A stretch of DNA of 10,248 nt from Betaproteobacteria bacterium (GTDB lineage: Bacteria > Pseudomonadota > Gammaproteobacteria > Burkholderiales > Ferrovaceae), in the NCBI GenBank assembly GCA_028870615.1, contig JAGWPH010000171.1, positions 1 to 10,248 on the forward strand, written 5' to 3'. The notes under the pieces were generated by a model, which worked only from the letters and a program-made list of their open reading frames with translations, had not been told where the DNA came from and did no database searches. The translations under genes were made by a program, and so were the position numbers. Shown here one piece after another: positions 1 through 6,899 of the stretch (the stretch's first letter is position 1; each line of letters begins with the position of its first letter).

Positions 1-1
1 T

Positions 2-772
2 AAGGCGGACGATCAGTTCCTTAACTGGTGTTTCATGACACATTGCGCCTACGACTATGCCGCGGATGCTCGTGGTTATACCTGGGGGATGGCTTCCGAG
101 CTCGATTGGGATGAATGGTCGTCACGGGCAGGCTGGTTTGCCATGCCGCGCCTTCCCAATCAAATAGAGATTGACGGATCCATCGGCCAGCATTTTGGGG
201 TCAACTGGGAATTGGAACGGCGCTGGTCGGACGGGGCCCTCAAATTCCTGGCCTACCAGGGGCGCATGAAGCTTGCCGACTACACGCAATTTCTCAATCA
301 AACCGGTGTGTTTATCCAGAATGCACCCAAAACCGATGCCAAGCGCGGCGGTGCCGGACTGAATCTGCAACAAGCCATCACACCGGAGATCGGCCTGTTT
401 GCCCGCGCATTCTGGACCGGTGGGCATAATGAAAGCATGGCTTTTACCGAAGCCGACAGCAGTGCCAGCATCGGTACGGTGTTTGAAGGCAAGCTCTGGG
501 ATCGGGCATTGGATGGCGTGGGGGTGGGGTGGGCACGCAATCAGATCAGCCACGCCAGGCAAACTTTTCTGCAGGGTGGAAATTACGACCTTTTCATTGG
601 TGACGGTTTTTTGGTTTACGCTCCGGAATCAGTTCTTGAAACTTACTACAAATTTGGCATTGTGCCCGGGGTGCACGTTACCCTGGATTGGCAGAGCATC
701 AGCAATCCTGCCTACAACCAGGCGCGGGGTCCGATCAATGTTTATGGCATTCGTTTTCATGGCGAATTCTGA
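2..772 (+). CDS. carbohydrate porin, OprB-like family (3' part, cut by window start)
   Basis: The frame is open from base 2 to the TGA at 770-772 (256 residues), so the 5' end with the signal peptide lies outside the window. The fragment shows the pattern of carbohydrate-selective porins: a QFLNW segment near its start, then YAADARGYTWG, a RAGWFAMPRLPN strand, and alternating aromatic/polar strands throughout. It ends with INVYGIRFHGEF, whose terminal phenylalanine is the usual C-terminal signal for insertion by the BAM complex. Family knowledge: OprB-type proteins are outer-membrane beta-barrels that let sugars or other small solutes diffuse in. The substrate cannot be read from the sequence. 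An ATG at 35 lies inside the conserved region and is not a credible start. Confidence is good for the porin class and lower for the sugar specificity. Confidence 0.82.
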   Translation, partial: KADDQFLNWCFMTHCAYDYAADARGYTWGMASELDWDEWSSRAGWFAMPRLPNQIEIDGSIGQHFGVNWELERRWSDGALKFLAYQGRMKLADYTQFLNQTGVFIQNAPKTDAKRGGAGLNLQQAITPEIGLFARAFWTGGHNESMAFTEADSSASIGTVFEGKLWDRALDGVGVGWARNQISHARQTFLQGGNYDLFIGDGFLVYAPESVLETYYKFGIVPGVHVTLDWQSISNPAYNQARGPINVYGIRFHGEF

Positions 773-776
773 AGTT

Positions 777-803
777 CGGTAGAATCAGGATATCGCCCTA
801 CCG
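777..803. repeat. inverted repeat between porin and GlcG-like gene
   Basis: CGGTAG (777-782) is matched by CTACCG (798-803), a perfect 6-bp stem with a 15-base spacer, starting four bases after the porin stop. There is no T-run after it, so an intrinsic terminator is doubtful. It overlaps a possible -10 box TAGAAT (780-785) for the next gene, whose -35 (TTCATG, 756-761) is poor. It could be an operator, a weak mRNA 3' stem, or chance. Confidence 0.25.
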
Positions 804-821
804 CCCTCAGGAGTGTCATTC

Positions 822-1238
822 ATGTACATCAAACCCGCGCTGTCCCTTTCGGACGCCAAGGCAATCGCCAACGCTGCCCATGCAAAGGCTGAAGAGAACA
901 ACTGGAATGTGGTCATTGCCATCGTGGATGAAGGGGGGCACCTGATGCTTCTGGAACGTATGGATTACACCCAGTTGGGTTCGATTGAGGTGGCCCAGGA
1001 AAAAGCCAGGACAGCTTATCTGTTCCGTCGTCCGACAAAAAAATTGGAAGAAAGCATTCTGGGTGGCCGCACGATCATGCTCAATTTACCCCAGGCCACC
1101 CCGATCGAGGGGGGGGTGCCGCTCATGAACAAGGGCGAGATGATTGGGGCCATTGGCGTTTCCGGGGTCCAGTCCTTTCAGGATGGGATCATTGCTGAGG
1201 CAGGGGCCGCGCTGGCCGCCGACTTCAACAAAACCTGA
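822..1238 (+). CDS. GlcG/HbpS (DUF336) family heme-binding-like protein
   Basis: The product is 138 residues, the usual size for this single-domain family. Visible family motifs are AIVDEGGH (residues 33-40), an EKARTA helix (60-65), GGVPL (97-101) and IGAIGVSG (108-115). The start was chosen at ATG 822 because AGGAG (809-813) sits 8 bases upstream; a GTG at 813 overlaps that ribosome binding site and is less likely. No signal peptide is visible, so the protein is predicted cytoplasmic. Family knowledge: members include HbpS, which binds heme, and GlcG of the glycolate locus, but most have no defined function. It lies 49 bases after a porin gene and 37 before earP, with no glycolate oxidase or two-component genes beside it, so context does not fix its role. 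The family call is firm; the function is open. Confidence 0.85.
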   Translation: MYIKPALSLSDAKAIANAAHAKAEENNWNVVIAIVDEGGHLMLLERMDYTQLGSIEVAQEKARTAYLFRRPTKKLEESILGGRTIMLNLPQATPIEGGVPLMNKGEMIGAIGVSGVQSFQDGIIAEAGAALAADFNKT

Positions 1239-1275
1239 CGCGACGCCTTCCATTCAAACAAGCGGGTTGTCCTGA

Positions 1276-2406
1276 ATGCGTTGGGATATTTTTTGCCGGG
1301 TGGTGGACAACTTCGGAGATGCCGGCGTGACCTGGCGGCTTGCCCGGCAGTTGCACAGCGAGCTTGACGCTGAGGTTCGGTTGTTCATTGACCATTTGCC
1401 TACTCTGGCAAGGCTGGATCATCGCATCGATACGGAATCGGCAGAGCAGAGCCTGTCGGGAGTCAAGGTCTGTCATTGGGTCAATGACCTGGTTGTGGGC
1501 CGCATTGCGGATGTCGTGCTGGAAACCTTTGCCTGCGATACGCCGGAACCTTATCTGGAGGCCATGGCACAACAAGCACCACCTCCGATTTGGATCAATC
1601 TGGAGTACCTCAGCGCTGAAGACTGGGTCGGCCGTTGCCACCGCCTCCCGTCACCGCATCCTCGTTTTCCATTGATCCGCTACTTCTTTTTTCCGGGATT
1701 TGACGACCAAACCGGGGGCTTGTTGCGTGAGTCCGGTCTACTGGCCGAGCGGGATGCTTTCAAGGCCTCCCTTGAAACCCGTCAACAATTTTGGGCTACC
1801 CTCGGGTTGCAGCACCCTGATGGACACACCAAGGTCGTTACGCTTTTTGGCTACGACACCGTGCAGGTCCACGACCTGCTGGAAGCCTGGGTGCATGGGC
1901 CGCAACCCATCCGCTGTCTTATCCCAAAAGACACGCCTTTGGCCCAACGCGTCGCGCAACAAATGGTGTGTCGCGCAGGTCTGGATCAAGCTTCCAAGGG
2001 GGCATTGCATGTGGTGTGGGTTCCGTTCAGGGACCAAATCGATTATGACCCCCTGTTGTGGGCAAGTGATTTCAACTTCGTCAGAGGTGAGGATTCTTTT
2101 GTTCGTGCCCAGTGGGCGGCACACCCCATGGCCTGGCATATCTACCCCCAGATGGGCCATGCCCACCAGATCAAGCTGAAGGCGTTTCTGGACCGGTATC
2201 TCCAAGGCCTTGAAGCAGGCCTTGCGCGACGTTATCGGACCCTGTTTGCGGCCTGGAATGGGGAAGGGTCGATCGCCGACGCCTGGAACGCCTTGTGGCC
2301 TGACTGGGGAAAACTGGAGGCGCATGCACAGGCCTGGGCAAGGCAGCAGGCGGATTTTCCGGATCTGGCACATAACCTTGCGGAATTCGTAGGGAAATTG
2401 CTATAA
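1276..2406 (+). CDS. earP: EF-P arginine-32 rhamnosyltransferase EarP
   Basis: EarP transfers rhamnose from dTDP-rhamnose to Arg32 of elongation factor P in the cytoplasm, making EF-P able to rescue ribosomes stalled at proline runs. The 376-residue length is normal. The N-terminal DNFGDAG motif (residues 11-17) carries the two conserved aspartates Asp11 and Asp15. The C-terminal NFVRGEDSFVRAQW motif (267-280), with Arg270, Glu272 and Asp273, forms the nucleotide-sugar and catalytic site in this GT-B fold family. INLEYLSAEDW (107-117) and the FFFPGFDDQTGGL stretch (137-149) are also family hallmarks. Start ATG 1276 places the DNFGD motif at its normal distance from the N-terminus; the upstream ribosome binding site is weak. 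The efp gene with Arg32 lies 38 bases downstream, which confirms the assignment. Confidence 0.96.
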   Translation: MRWDIFCRVVDNFGDAGVTWRLARQLHSELDAEVRLFIDHLPTLARLDHRIDTESAEQSLSGVKVCHWVNDLVVGRIADVVLETFACDTPEPYLEAMAQQAPPPIWINLEYLSAEDWVGRCHRLPSPHPRFPLIRYFFFPGFDDQTGGLLRESGLLAERDAFKASLETRQQFWATLGLQHPDGHTKVVTLFGYDTVQVHDLLEAWVHGPQPIRCLIPKDTPLAQRVAQQMVCRAGLDQASKGALHVVWVPFRDQIDYDPLLWASDFNFVRGEDSFVRAQWAAHPMAWHIYPQMGHAHQIKLKAFLDRYLQGLEAGLARRYRTLFAAWNGEGSIADAWNALWPDWGKLEAHAQAWARQQADFPDLAHNLAEFVGKLL

Positions 2407-2407
2407 T
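2378..2407 (+). promoter_or_regulatory. predicted sigma-70 promoter of efp (extended -10)
   Basis: A perfect TATAAT (2402-2407) is preceded by TG one base upstream (TGCTATAAT, 2399-2407), an extended -10 element. A partial -35, TTGCGG, lies at 2378-2383 with an 18-base spacer. Transcription would begin near 2414, giving a leader of about 30 bases before the efp ATG at 2445. The -10 box contains the earP stop codon (TAA, 2404-2406). This would let efp be made at a higher level than earP, as expected for an abundant translation factor. Confidence 0.7.
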
Positions 2408-2444
2408 TTAATGTTAATTTCCATATATTTCAGAGACGTGAGAC

Positions 2445-3005
2445 ATGAAACAAGCTCAAGAACTTCGCCCAGGGAACGTCATCATGGTGGGCAAGGATCC
2501 CATGGTCATTCAGAAAGCTGAATACAACAAAGGGGGCCGCAGCTCTGCCGTGGTCAAGATGAAACTCCGGAACTTACTCACGGGGGCGGCCAGTGAAGTG
2601 GTGTACAAGGCCGATGACAAGTTGGACCAGGTGATCCTGGAGCGTAAGGAAGTGACTTATTCCTACTACGCCGATCCCACCTATGTGTTCATGGATGGCG
2701 AGTACAACCAGTACGACATGGACGCGGAGAGCCTGGGGGATGCCATCAATTATCTGGAAGACGGCATGCCGGGCGAGATCACGTTGTACGAAGGCCGTGC
2801 CATCTCGGTGGAACTGCCCAATTCCCTGGTCCGGGCAATTGAATACACAGAACCCGCCATACGCGGAGACACTTCCGGGAAGGTCCTGAAACCCGCAACG
2901 CTCAAAAATGGTTTCAAGATCGCTGTCCCGCTGTTCTGCGAAACCGGCGATAAAATCGAAATTGATACGACCACCGGCGAGTATCGTCGCCGCGTGACGG
3001 GCTAG
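2445..3005 (+). CDS. efp: elongation factor P, arginine-32 type
   Basis: EF-P binds between the ribosomal P and E sites and speeds peptide bond formation at polyproline stretches. The protein is 186 residues, with the expected N-terminal KOW-like domain (about 1-64) and two OB domains (about 65-128 and 129-186). It ends with the typical YRRRVTG tail. The loop tip reads [17 protein letters not shown], with Arg at position 32 instead of the lysine used by the EpmA/EpmB pathway. This is the residue rhamnosylated by EarP, whose gene lies directly upstream. The ribosome binding site is modest (GTGAG a few bases before the ATG). A strong own promoter overlaps the earP stop codon. Identity is certain from the sequence. 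Confidence 0.98.
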   Translation: MKQAQELRPGNVIMVGKDPMVIQKAEYNKGGRSSAVVKMKLRNLLTGAASEVVYKADDKLDQVILERKEVTYSYYADPTYVFMDGEYNQYDMDAESLGDAINYLEDGMPGEITLYEGRAISVELPNSLVRAIEYTEPAIRGDTSGKVLKPATLKNGFKIAVPLFCETGDKIEIDTTTGEYRRRVTG

Positions 3006-3019
3006 GCGGTTCCGGCTTC

Positions 3020-4099
3020 ATGACGCTCAAGCGGCCACAGGGTCCCTCTGGCCGTCTGGTTTGGGTCGAACACCAGTCGCGGGTCCTGGCGGACAATCCG
3101 CTGGGCGATCCGGCGTCACGCCGGTTTCCGGTGTGGTTGCCTCCGCAGTATGACCAACCCGCCAATCAGGGCAAACGCTTTCCCGTGTTGTACGATCTGG
3201 TGGGCTATCTGGGCGCCGGCCCGTCGCATACCCATTGGCGCCCGCTTGAAGAAAACGTTCCGGAACGGGTGGCGCGACTGATCCATGAAAAAACCATGGG
3301 TCCGGCCATCCTGGTTTTTCCGGACTGCTTCACGGCCTTGGGGGGCAACCAATACATCAATTCCAGTGCCATCGGACGCTACGCAGATTATCTGACTCGC
3401 GAAATCGTGCCGTTTATCGATCATGAATTCCGGACCCTGGCCTCACGCGATCATCGGGGTGTATTCGGAAAATCTTCTGGAGGCTATGGTGCCCTGGTGC
3501 ACGGTATGAAGTACCCCGAGGTTTGGGGGGGTGTCGCTGATCACTCCGGCGATGCATACTTCAATTTTGTTTATCGTAGCGACTGGCCCAACACCCTGGA
3601 TGAACTGGCACGTCATCGTGTCCGCGTGCGTAAAATTTCCAGTGGCGTCGAGCGTGGGCTGGATGATGGGCGCGTCCGACAATTTCTTGAAATGATATGG
3701 CATAAGGAAAAACCATCAAGCCAGGAAACCCACGCGCTCATGAATCTATGCATGGCGGCCAGTTATGATCCGGATCCCCGCGCTCCCAACGGGTTTCGAC
3801 TGCCCTTCAACCTCGAGACGGGGGAATTGATTCCTTTACGCTGGGCGCGCTGGTTGCAACACGATCCCATTCATATGGTGGGTCAGCACGTCAAGGCGCT
3901 TAAATCCCTGAGAGCATTATTTATCGACTGCGGCTGGCGCGACCAGTACCACATTCATTATGGCAGCCGTATTTTGTCCAAACGCCTTGAGGCGCTGCGT
4001 GTGCCGCATTGCTACGAGGAATTCGACGACACGCACTCCGGGATTGATTACCGTATGGAGCGCAGCCTTCCTTTCCTGTTCAAAGCCCTAAAAAACTGA
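3020..4099 (+). CDS. putative alpha/beta-hydrolase esterase (PF00756 type)
   Basis: A 359-residue protein of the esterase family that includes esterase D, enterochelin esterase and antigen 85-like enzymes. Visible parts are FPVLYDLVGYLG (residues 54-65), the PAILVFPDC strand (95-103), REIVPFIDHEFRTL (127-140) and the nucleophile elbow FGKSSGGYGAL (149-159), a GxSxG motif with Ser152 as likely nucleophile. The DTHSG motif (337-341) supplies the likely catalytic His339, and Asp303 or Asp308 in LFIDCGWRDQY is the likely acid. No signal peptide is seen, so it is predicted cytoplasmic. The ATG lies 14 bases after the efp stop, with no clear ribosome binding site. Residues 1-10 look non-conserved, and family similarity seems to begin near residue 11. 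Its 3' end overlaps the convergent dadA by 20 bases. The substrate is unknown. Confidence 0.82.
   Translation: MTLKRPQGPSGRLVWVEHQSRVLADNPLGDPASRRFPVWLPPQYDQPANQGKRFPVLYDLVGYLGAGPSHTHWRPLEENVPERVARLIHEKTMGPAILVFPDCFTALGGNQYINSSAIGRYADYLTREIVPFIDHEFRTLASRDHRGVFGKSSGGYGALVHGMKYPEVWGGVADHSGDAYFNFVYRSDWPNTLDELARHRVRVRKISSGVERGLDDGRVRQFLEMIWHKEKPSSQETHALMNLCMAASYDPDPRAPNGFRLPFNLETGELIPLRWARWLQHDPIHMVGQHVKALKSLRALFIDCGWRDQYHIHYGSRILSKRLEALRVPHCYEEFDDTHSGIDYRMERSLPFLFKALKN
3032..3054. repeat. 23-base near-palindrome (hairpin) at start of esterase gene
   Basis: The left arm CGGCCA (3032-3037) pairs with TGGCCG (3049-3054). After one C-C mismatch, AGG (3039-3041) pairs with CCT (3045-3047) around the loop GTC. 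The structure begins 27 bases after the efp stop and covers codons 5-12 of the esterase. The following bases (TCTGGTTT) are not a proper T-run, so it is at best a weak terminator. It may reduce readthrough from efp or hinder translation of the esterase start. Confidence 0.5.
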
Positions 4100-5327
4100 A
4101 GTCCACATCGGGCACTCGCCCCGAGACTATCTCTGCCAGGGCCTTGCCACTGCCGCACCCGGTGGTCCAACCCAAGGTGCCGTGCCCTGTGTTTAAAAAT
4201 AGATTGGGAAGGTGCGTCCGCCCGATGAGAGGGCAGTTGGATGGCGTGGCTGGCCGCAATCCGGCCCAGAAGGTGGGGTTCTCGTAATCGGAGGCATCGG
4301 GAAACAATGTTCTGGCCCGGGCGAGCAGGGCGTCACAGCGCCTGGGGTTAAGCGTTGTGTCGTAGCCGTTGAACTCGGCCGTCCCGGCAATCCGGAACTG
4401 GTCTCCCAGGCGGGTAAAAACCATCCTGTGCGCATCGTCCGTAATGCTGACAGTGGGGGCGGCCCCCGAGTGCGTGATGGCCACGGTTGCGGAATATCCT
4501 TTTACCGGGTACACAGGAATCCGCAGTCCCAGCGGGCGCAATAACGGCGTGCTGTAGCTCCCCAGAGCCACCACGAACGCATCGGCTTTGAGGTCGGTGA
4601 TTTGTCCGGAGAGACGGGCTCCCGTGACGCGATGACCATCCGTTGATAGCTTTTGCACCTCCTGGTTGAACCTGAATTCCACCCCGCGTGCCTGGCACAA
4701 ATCGGCCAGCGCCTGTGTCCAGAGCTTTGCGTCGCCCGAACCGTCGCCCGGGGTATAGGTGGCGCCGACCCAAAGCGCTTGGGAGGCATTCAGGGCGGGT
4801 TCGAGGGCCAGCGCTTCCGTGCGCGATACCTTGATTCTGGGATAGCCCAGGCCAGTGATGCTGGCGGCGGCACGACAACCGCGTTCCCAATCGTCATGGG
4901 TGGGGTAGAGATTCAGGATGCCCCTGTCGATGGCCTGGTAGATGATGCCGGTTTCTTCTCGCAGGGCTTTCTGTGCCGTGCGGCTATACAAGCCAAGACG
5001 CAGCAACTGATGCAGGTTACGTTGACTCCGTTGCGGCCGGCATTCCCGGAGAAACCCGAGGCCCCAGAGCCACTGTTGGGGATCGGCGCGCAAGCGGAAT
5101 AGCAGGGGCGAGTCTTCGCGAAACCCCCATTTGAGTAGTTGCGGGAAAGTTTCAGGGCTGGCCCAGGGTTCCACATGGCCCGCGGAGAGCTGGCCGCCAT
5201 TGGCAAAACTGGTTTCCAGGGCGGTTTCTGCCTGACGTTCGATGACTGTGACCTGATGTCCGGCCTGGCGCAGGTACCAGGCGCTGCTGACACCCAGGAT
5301 GCCGGCACCCAGGACGACGACATGCAT
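4080..5327 (-). CDS. dadA: D-amino acid dehydrogenase DadA
   Basis: DadA is a membrane-associated FAD enzyme that oxidatively deaminates D-amino acids, especially D-alanine, to the 2-oxo acid and feeds electrons to the respiratory chain. The 415-residue product has the N-terminal dinucleotide motif VVLGAGILGVSSAWYL (residues 4-19) and the FANGGQLSAGHVEPWASP segment typical of DadA. It also has PVYPVKGYSATV in the middle and the C-terminal NTGHGTLGWTTGCGSGKALAE block that closes the FAD site. The start was placed at ATG 5327 because AAGGAAG lies 7 bases upstream; the longer reading begins with a TTG at 5333 inside the spacer. No alanine racemase gene (dadX) is adjacent in the window, unlike in enteric bacteria. 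The 3' end overlaps the convergent esterase gene by 20 bases. Confidence 0.96.
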   Translation of the reverse strand: MHVVVLGAGILGVSSAWYLRQAGHQVTVIERQAETALETSFANGGQLSAGHVEPWASPETFPQLLKWGFREDSPLLFRLRADPQQWLWGLGFLRECRPQRSQRNLHQLLRLGLYSRTAQKALREETGIIYQAIDRGILNLYPTHDDWERGCRAAASITGLGYPRIKVSRTEALALEPALNASQALWVGATYTPGDGSGDAKLWTQALADLCQARGVEFRFNQEVQKLSTDGHRVTGARLSGQITDLKADAFVVALGSYSTPLLRPLGLRIPVYPVKGYSATVAITHSGAAPTVSITDDAHRMVFTRLGDQFRIAGTAEFNGYDTTLNPRRCDALLARARTLFPDASDYENPTFWAGLRPATPSNCPLIGRTHLPNLFLNTGHGTLGWTTGCGSGKALAEIVSGRVPDVDFSFLGL

Positions 5328-5492
5328 GAACAAACTTCCTTCCGATTCCGGAGATAACGGTGTTGAAAATAACGCCCGCTCCCAGTTTAGCAGAAGCCAG
5401 AATGGCCGGGCAGCGCTATAATTGCGGGCAATGCATTTTCACCACGTTCAATTCCTGCGGCATCGTTGCGCCGCATTCACAGGACACTGTAC
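5328..5492. promoter_or_regulatory. divergent dadA-ppa intergenic region with ppa promoter
   Basis: This 165-base region is the longest non-coding stretch in the window. On the plus strand a perfect -10 box TATAAT lies at 5417-5422. A 17-base spacer places a partial -35, AAGCCA, at 5394-5399. Transcription of ppa would start near 5429 with a leader of about 64 bases. A second possible -35, TTGAAA (5363-5368), has only a poor -10 (TTTAGC, 5386-5391). On the minus strand, dadA has a good ribosome binding site (AAGGAAG), but I see no convincing promoter box. Confidence 0.6.
5456..5475 (+). repeat. hairpin in ppa leader just before the ribosome binding site
   Basis: TGCGGC (5456-5461) pairs perfectly with GCCGCA (5470-5475) around an 8-base loop. 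It ends 5 bases before AGGA (5481-5484), the ppa ribosome binding site. It has no T-run, so it is not a terminator. It may protect the leader RNA or influence ribosome access. Confidence 0.4.
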
Positions 5493-6041
5493 ATGAATCT
5501 TGATCGAGTACCTGCCGGACGGGATATTCCCAATGACTTTAACGTCATCATCGAAATCCCGATGAACGGCGAGCCCATCAAATACGAATTAGACAAGGAA
5601 ACCGGCGCCATGTTTGTGGATCGTTTCATGTCTACAGCCATGCACTACCCTTGTAATTATGGGTATATCCCCAAGACGCTTTCTGACGACGGCGATCCCG
5701 TGGATGTTCTGGTGCTTACACCCATTCCGTTGATTACCGGGGTGGTGGTGCGGTGCCGCCCCATCGGCTTGCTCAAGATGACAGACGAGGCGGGAGAAGA
5801 TGCCAAGCTGCTGGCAGTTCCCGTGGACAAATTATGCAATATTTACCGCGTCATCCAGAGTCCGCGAGATTTGCCCGAACTGACGCTCAGCCAAATCGCC
5901 CACTTCTTTGAACATTACAAGGATCTCGAACCAGGCAAATGGGTCCAGATTGAGGGCTGGGTTGGGCAGGAAGAGGCCAAATCTGAAATATTGGCGGGCA
6001 TCGAGAACTACAATCGGGCTGAAAAGAAACCCATGTATTGA
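5493..6041 (+). CDS. ppa: inorganic pyrophosphatase (family I, soluble)
   Basis: The enzyme hydrolyses pyrophosphate to two phosphates in the cytoplasm and so pulls biosynthetic reactions forward. The product is 182 residues. The signature [10 protein letters not shown] spans 65-74 with metal-binding Asp66, Asp68 and Asp71. The remaining active-site residues are at Glu21, Lys30, Glu32, Arg44, Tyr56, Asp98, Asp103, Lys105, Tyr142 and Lys143, each one position later than in the E. coli enzyme, so the catalytic set is complete. ATG 5493 was chosen because AGGA lies 8 bases upstream and the family N-terminus fits; a longer reading would begin at TTG 5466 inside the leader hairpin. The stop codon is immediately adjacent to that of convergent bioC. 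Confidence 0.98.
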   Translation: MNLDRVPAGRDIPNDFNVIIEIPMNGEPIKYELDKETGAMFVDRFMSTAMHYPCNYGYIPKTLSDDGDPVDVLVLTPIPLITGVVVRCRPIGLLKMTDEAGEDAKLLAVPVDKLCNIYRVIQSPRDLPELTLSQIAHFFEHYKDLEPGKWVQIEGWVGQEEAKSEILAGIENYNRAEKKPMY

Positions 6042-6044
6042 TCA
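6039..6044. other. palindrome TGATCA formed by two abutting stop codons
   Basis: The plus-strand TGA of ppa (6039-6041) and the minus-strand TGA of bioC (6044-6042) touch without a gap, making the palindrome TGATCA. No space remains between the genes for a terminator, so any transcription end signal must lie within the coding sequence of one gene or the other. Confidence 0.9.
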
Positions 6045-6899
6045 GGCGGGCCGTACCTCAATAATGGGACGGCCATCGGATGTTTTTCGGGGTGCGGGTT
6101 TCCAGGCGTGGCCATACACAACTTCAAAGGTGGCGGGAAGCACGCCATCCTGGCGCAGACGTTCATAGGAAGCCGTCAGGATGTTCCAGCGATGTCGTCC
6201 CATCAGGCCGCGTTGGCGCTGCTTCAGCGCGTTTGAACCCCCCGCGCGGCGCAGGTCTTGGACCAGCGCGCTGAGGTCCGGATAAGTTACTTTGAGATCC
6301 TCACGATCCATCACCGGGTCAGAAAATCCAGCATGGACCAGGGCATCGCCGATATCGTGCATATCCAAAAAATCGTGCACATGGGCGTGGCCATCAGCCA
6401 GCTGCGCAAATGCGGACCGAAGCTCCTTCAAGGAGTCAGGCCCAAGGGAACTGAATATGAACAGTCCCTCCGGTTCCAGTACGCGGCGCACTTCATTCAA
6501 CACGAGATCCAGCGAACACCACGGCAGCATCAGGTTGGACCAAACCAGGCCCATGCTGCCGGATTGAAGCGGTATTTGCTCTGCTTCGGCACAGATCGAG
6601 GCACGCATATCAGGGCTGCCAAAGTGCCACCAGGGACGTGGCCGCCAGGGATTAGCTCGCAACAGGGCATGGGCCACGTCGAGAGAGATCAGGGTGGCCT
6701 TCGGAAAAAGACGGTGCAAGTCGTTTCCGGCAAACCCTGTGCCTGCGCCCAAATCCAGGATTCGGGCAGGCTGGATTTTTAGAAACTCAAAATGGTCGAA
6801 CAGACGTTTGCCGATTTCCCGGGCCAGAACCGCGGTGTTGGCGTACTCCAGGGCGCATCGGTTGAATCCGCGTCGGATCCGCTCTTTCTCAAGGGTCAC
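6042..6899 (-). CDS. bioC: malonyl-ACP O-methyltransferase BioC
   Basis: BioC methylates the free carboxyl of malonyl-ACP with S-adenosylmethionine, disguising it so that fatty acid synthesis can build the pimeloyl chain of biotin. The protein is 285 residues. It has a BioC-type N-terminal helix ([14 protein letters not shown], residues 8-21), methyltransferase motif [10 protein letters not shown] (47-55), a [11 protein letters not shown] segment at the motif IV position and [12 protein letters not shown] further on. The last two are typical of BioC rather than UbiE. The start was set at GTG 6899, which shares four bases (GTGA) with the bioB stop and implies translational coupling. The open frame runs further upstream inside bioB but adds only unrelated sequence. 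No strong ribosome binding site precedes the GTG, consistent with coupling. Confidence 0.92.
   Translation of the reverse strand: MTLEKERIRRGFNRCALEYANTAVLAREIGKRLFDHFEFLKIQPARILDLGAGTGFAGNDLHRLFPKATLISLDVAHALLRANPWRPRPWWHFGSPDMRASICAEAEQIPLQSGSMGLVWSNLMLPWCSLDLVLNEVRRVLEPEGLFIFSSLGPDSLKELRSAFAQLADGHAHVHDFLDMHDIGDALVHAGFSDPVMDREDLKVTYPDLSALVQDLRRAGGSNALKQRQRGLMGRHRWNILTASYERLRQDGVLPATFEVVYGHAWKPAPRKTSDGRPIIEVRPA

Noticed and set aside
122..562. 146-codon minus-strand open frame
   Set aside because: It is antisense to the porin gene, whose protein pattern is clear.
1225..1641. 138-codon minus-strand open frame spanning the GlcG/earP junction
   Set aside because: It is antisense to the conserved N-terminus of EarP and has no recognisable features.
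4653..5102. 149-codon plus-strand open frame
   Set aside because: It is antisense to dadA and shows no motif or ribosome binding site.
6258..6782. 174-codon plus-strand open frame
   Set aside because: It lies entirely antisense to bioC, has no recognisable domain, and bioC is fully supported by its motifs.
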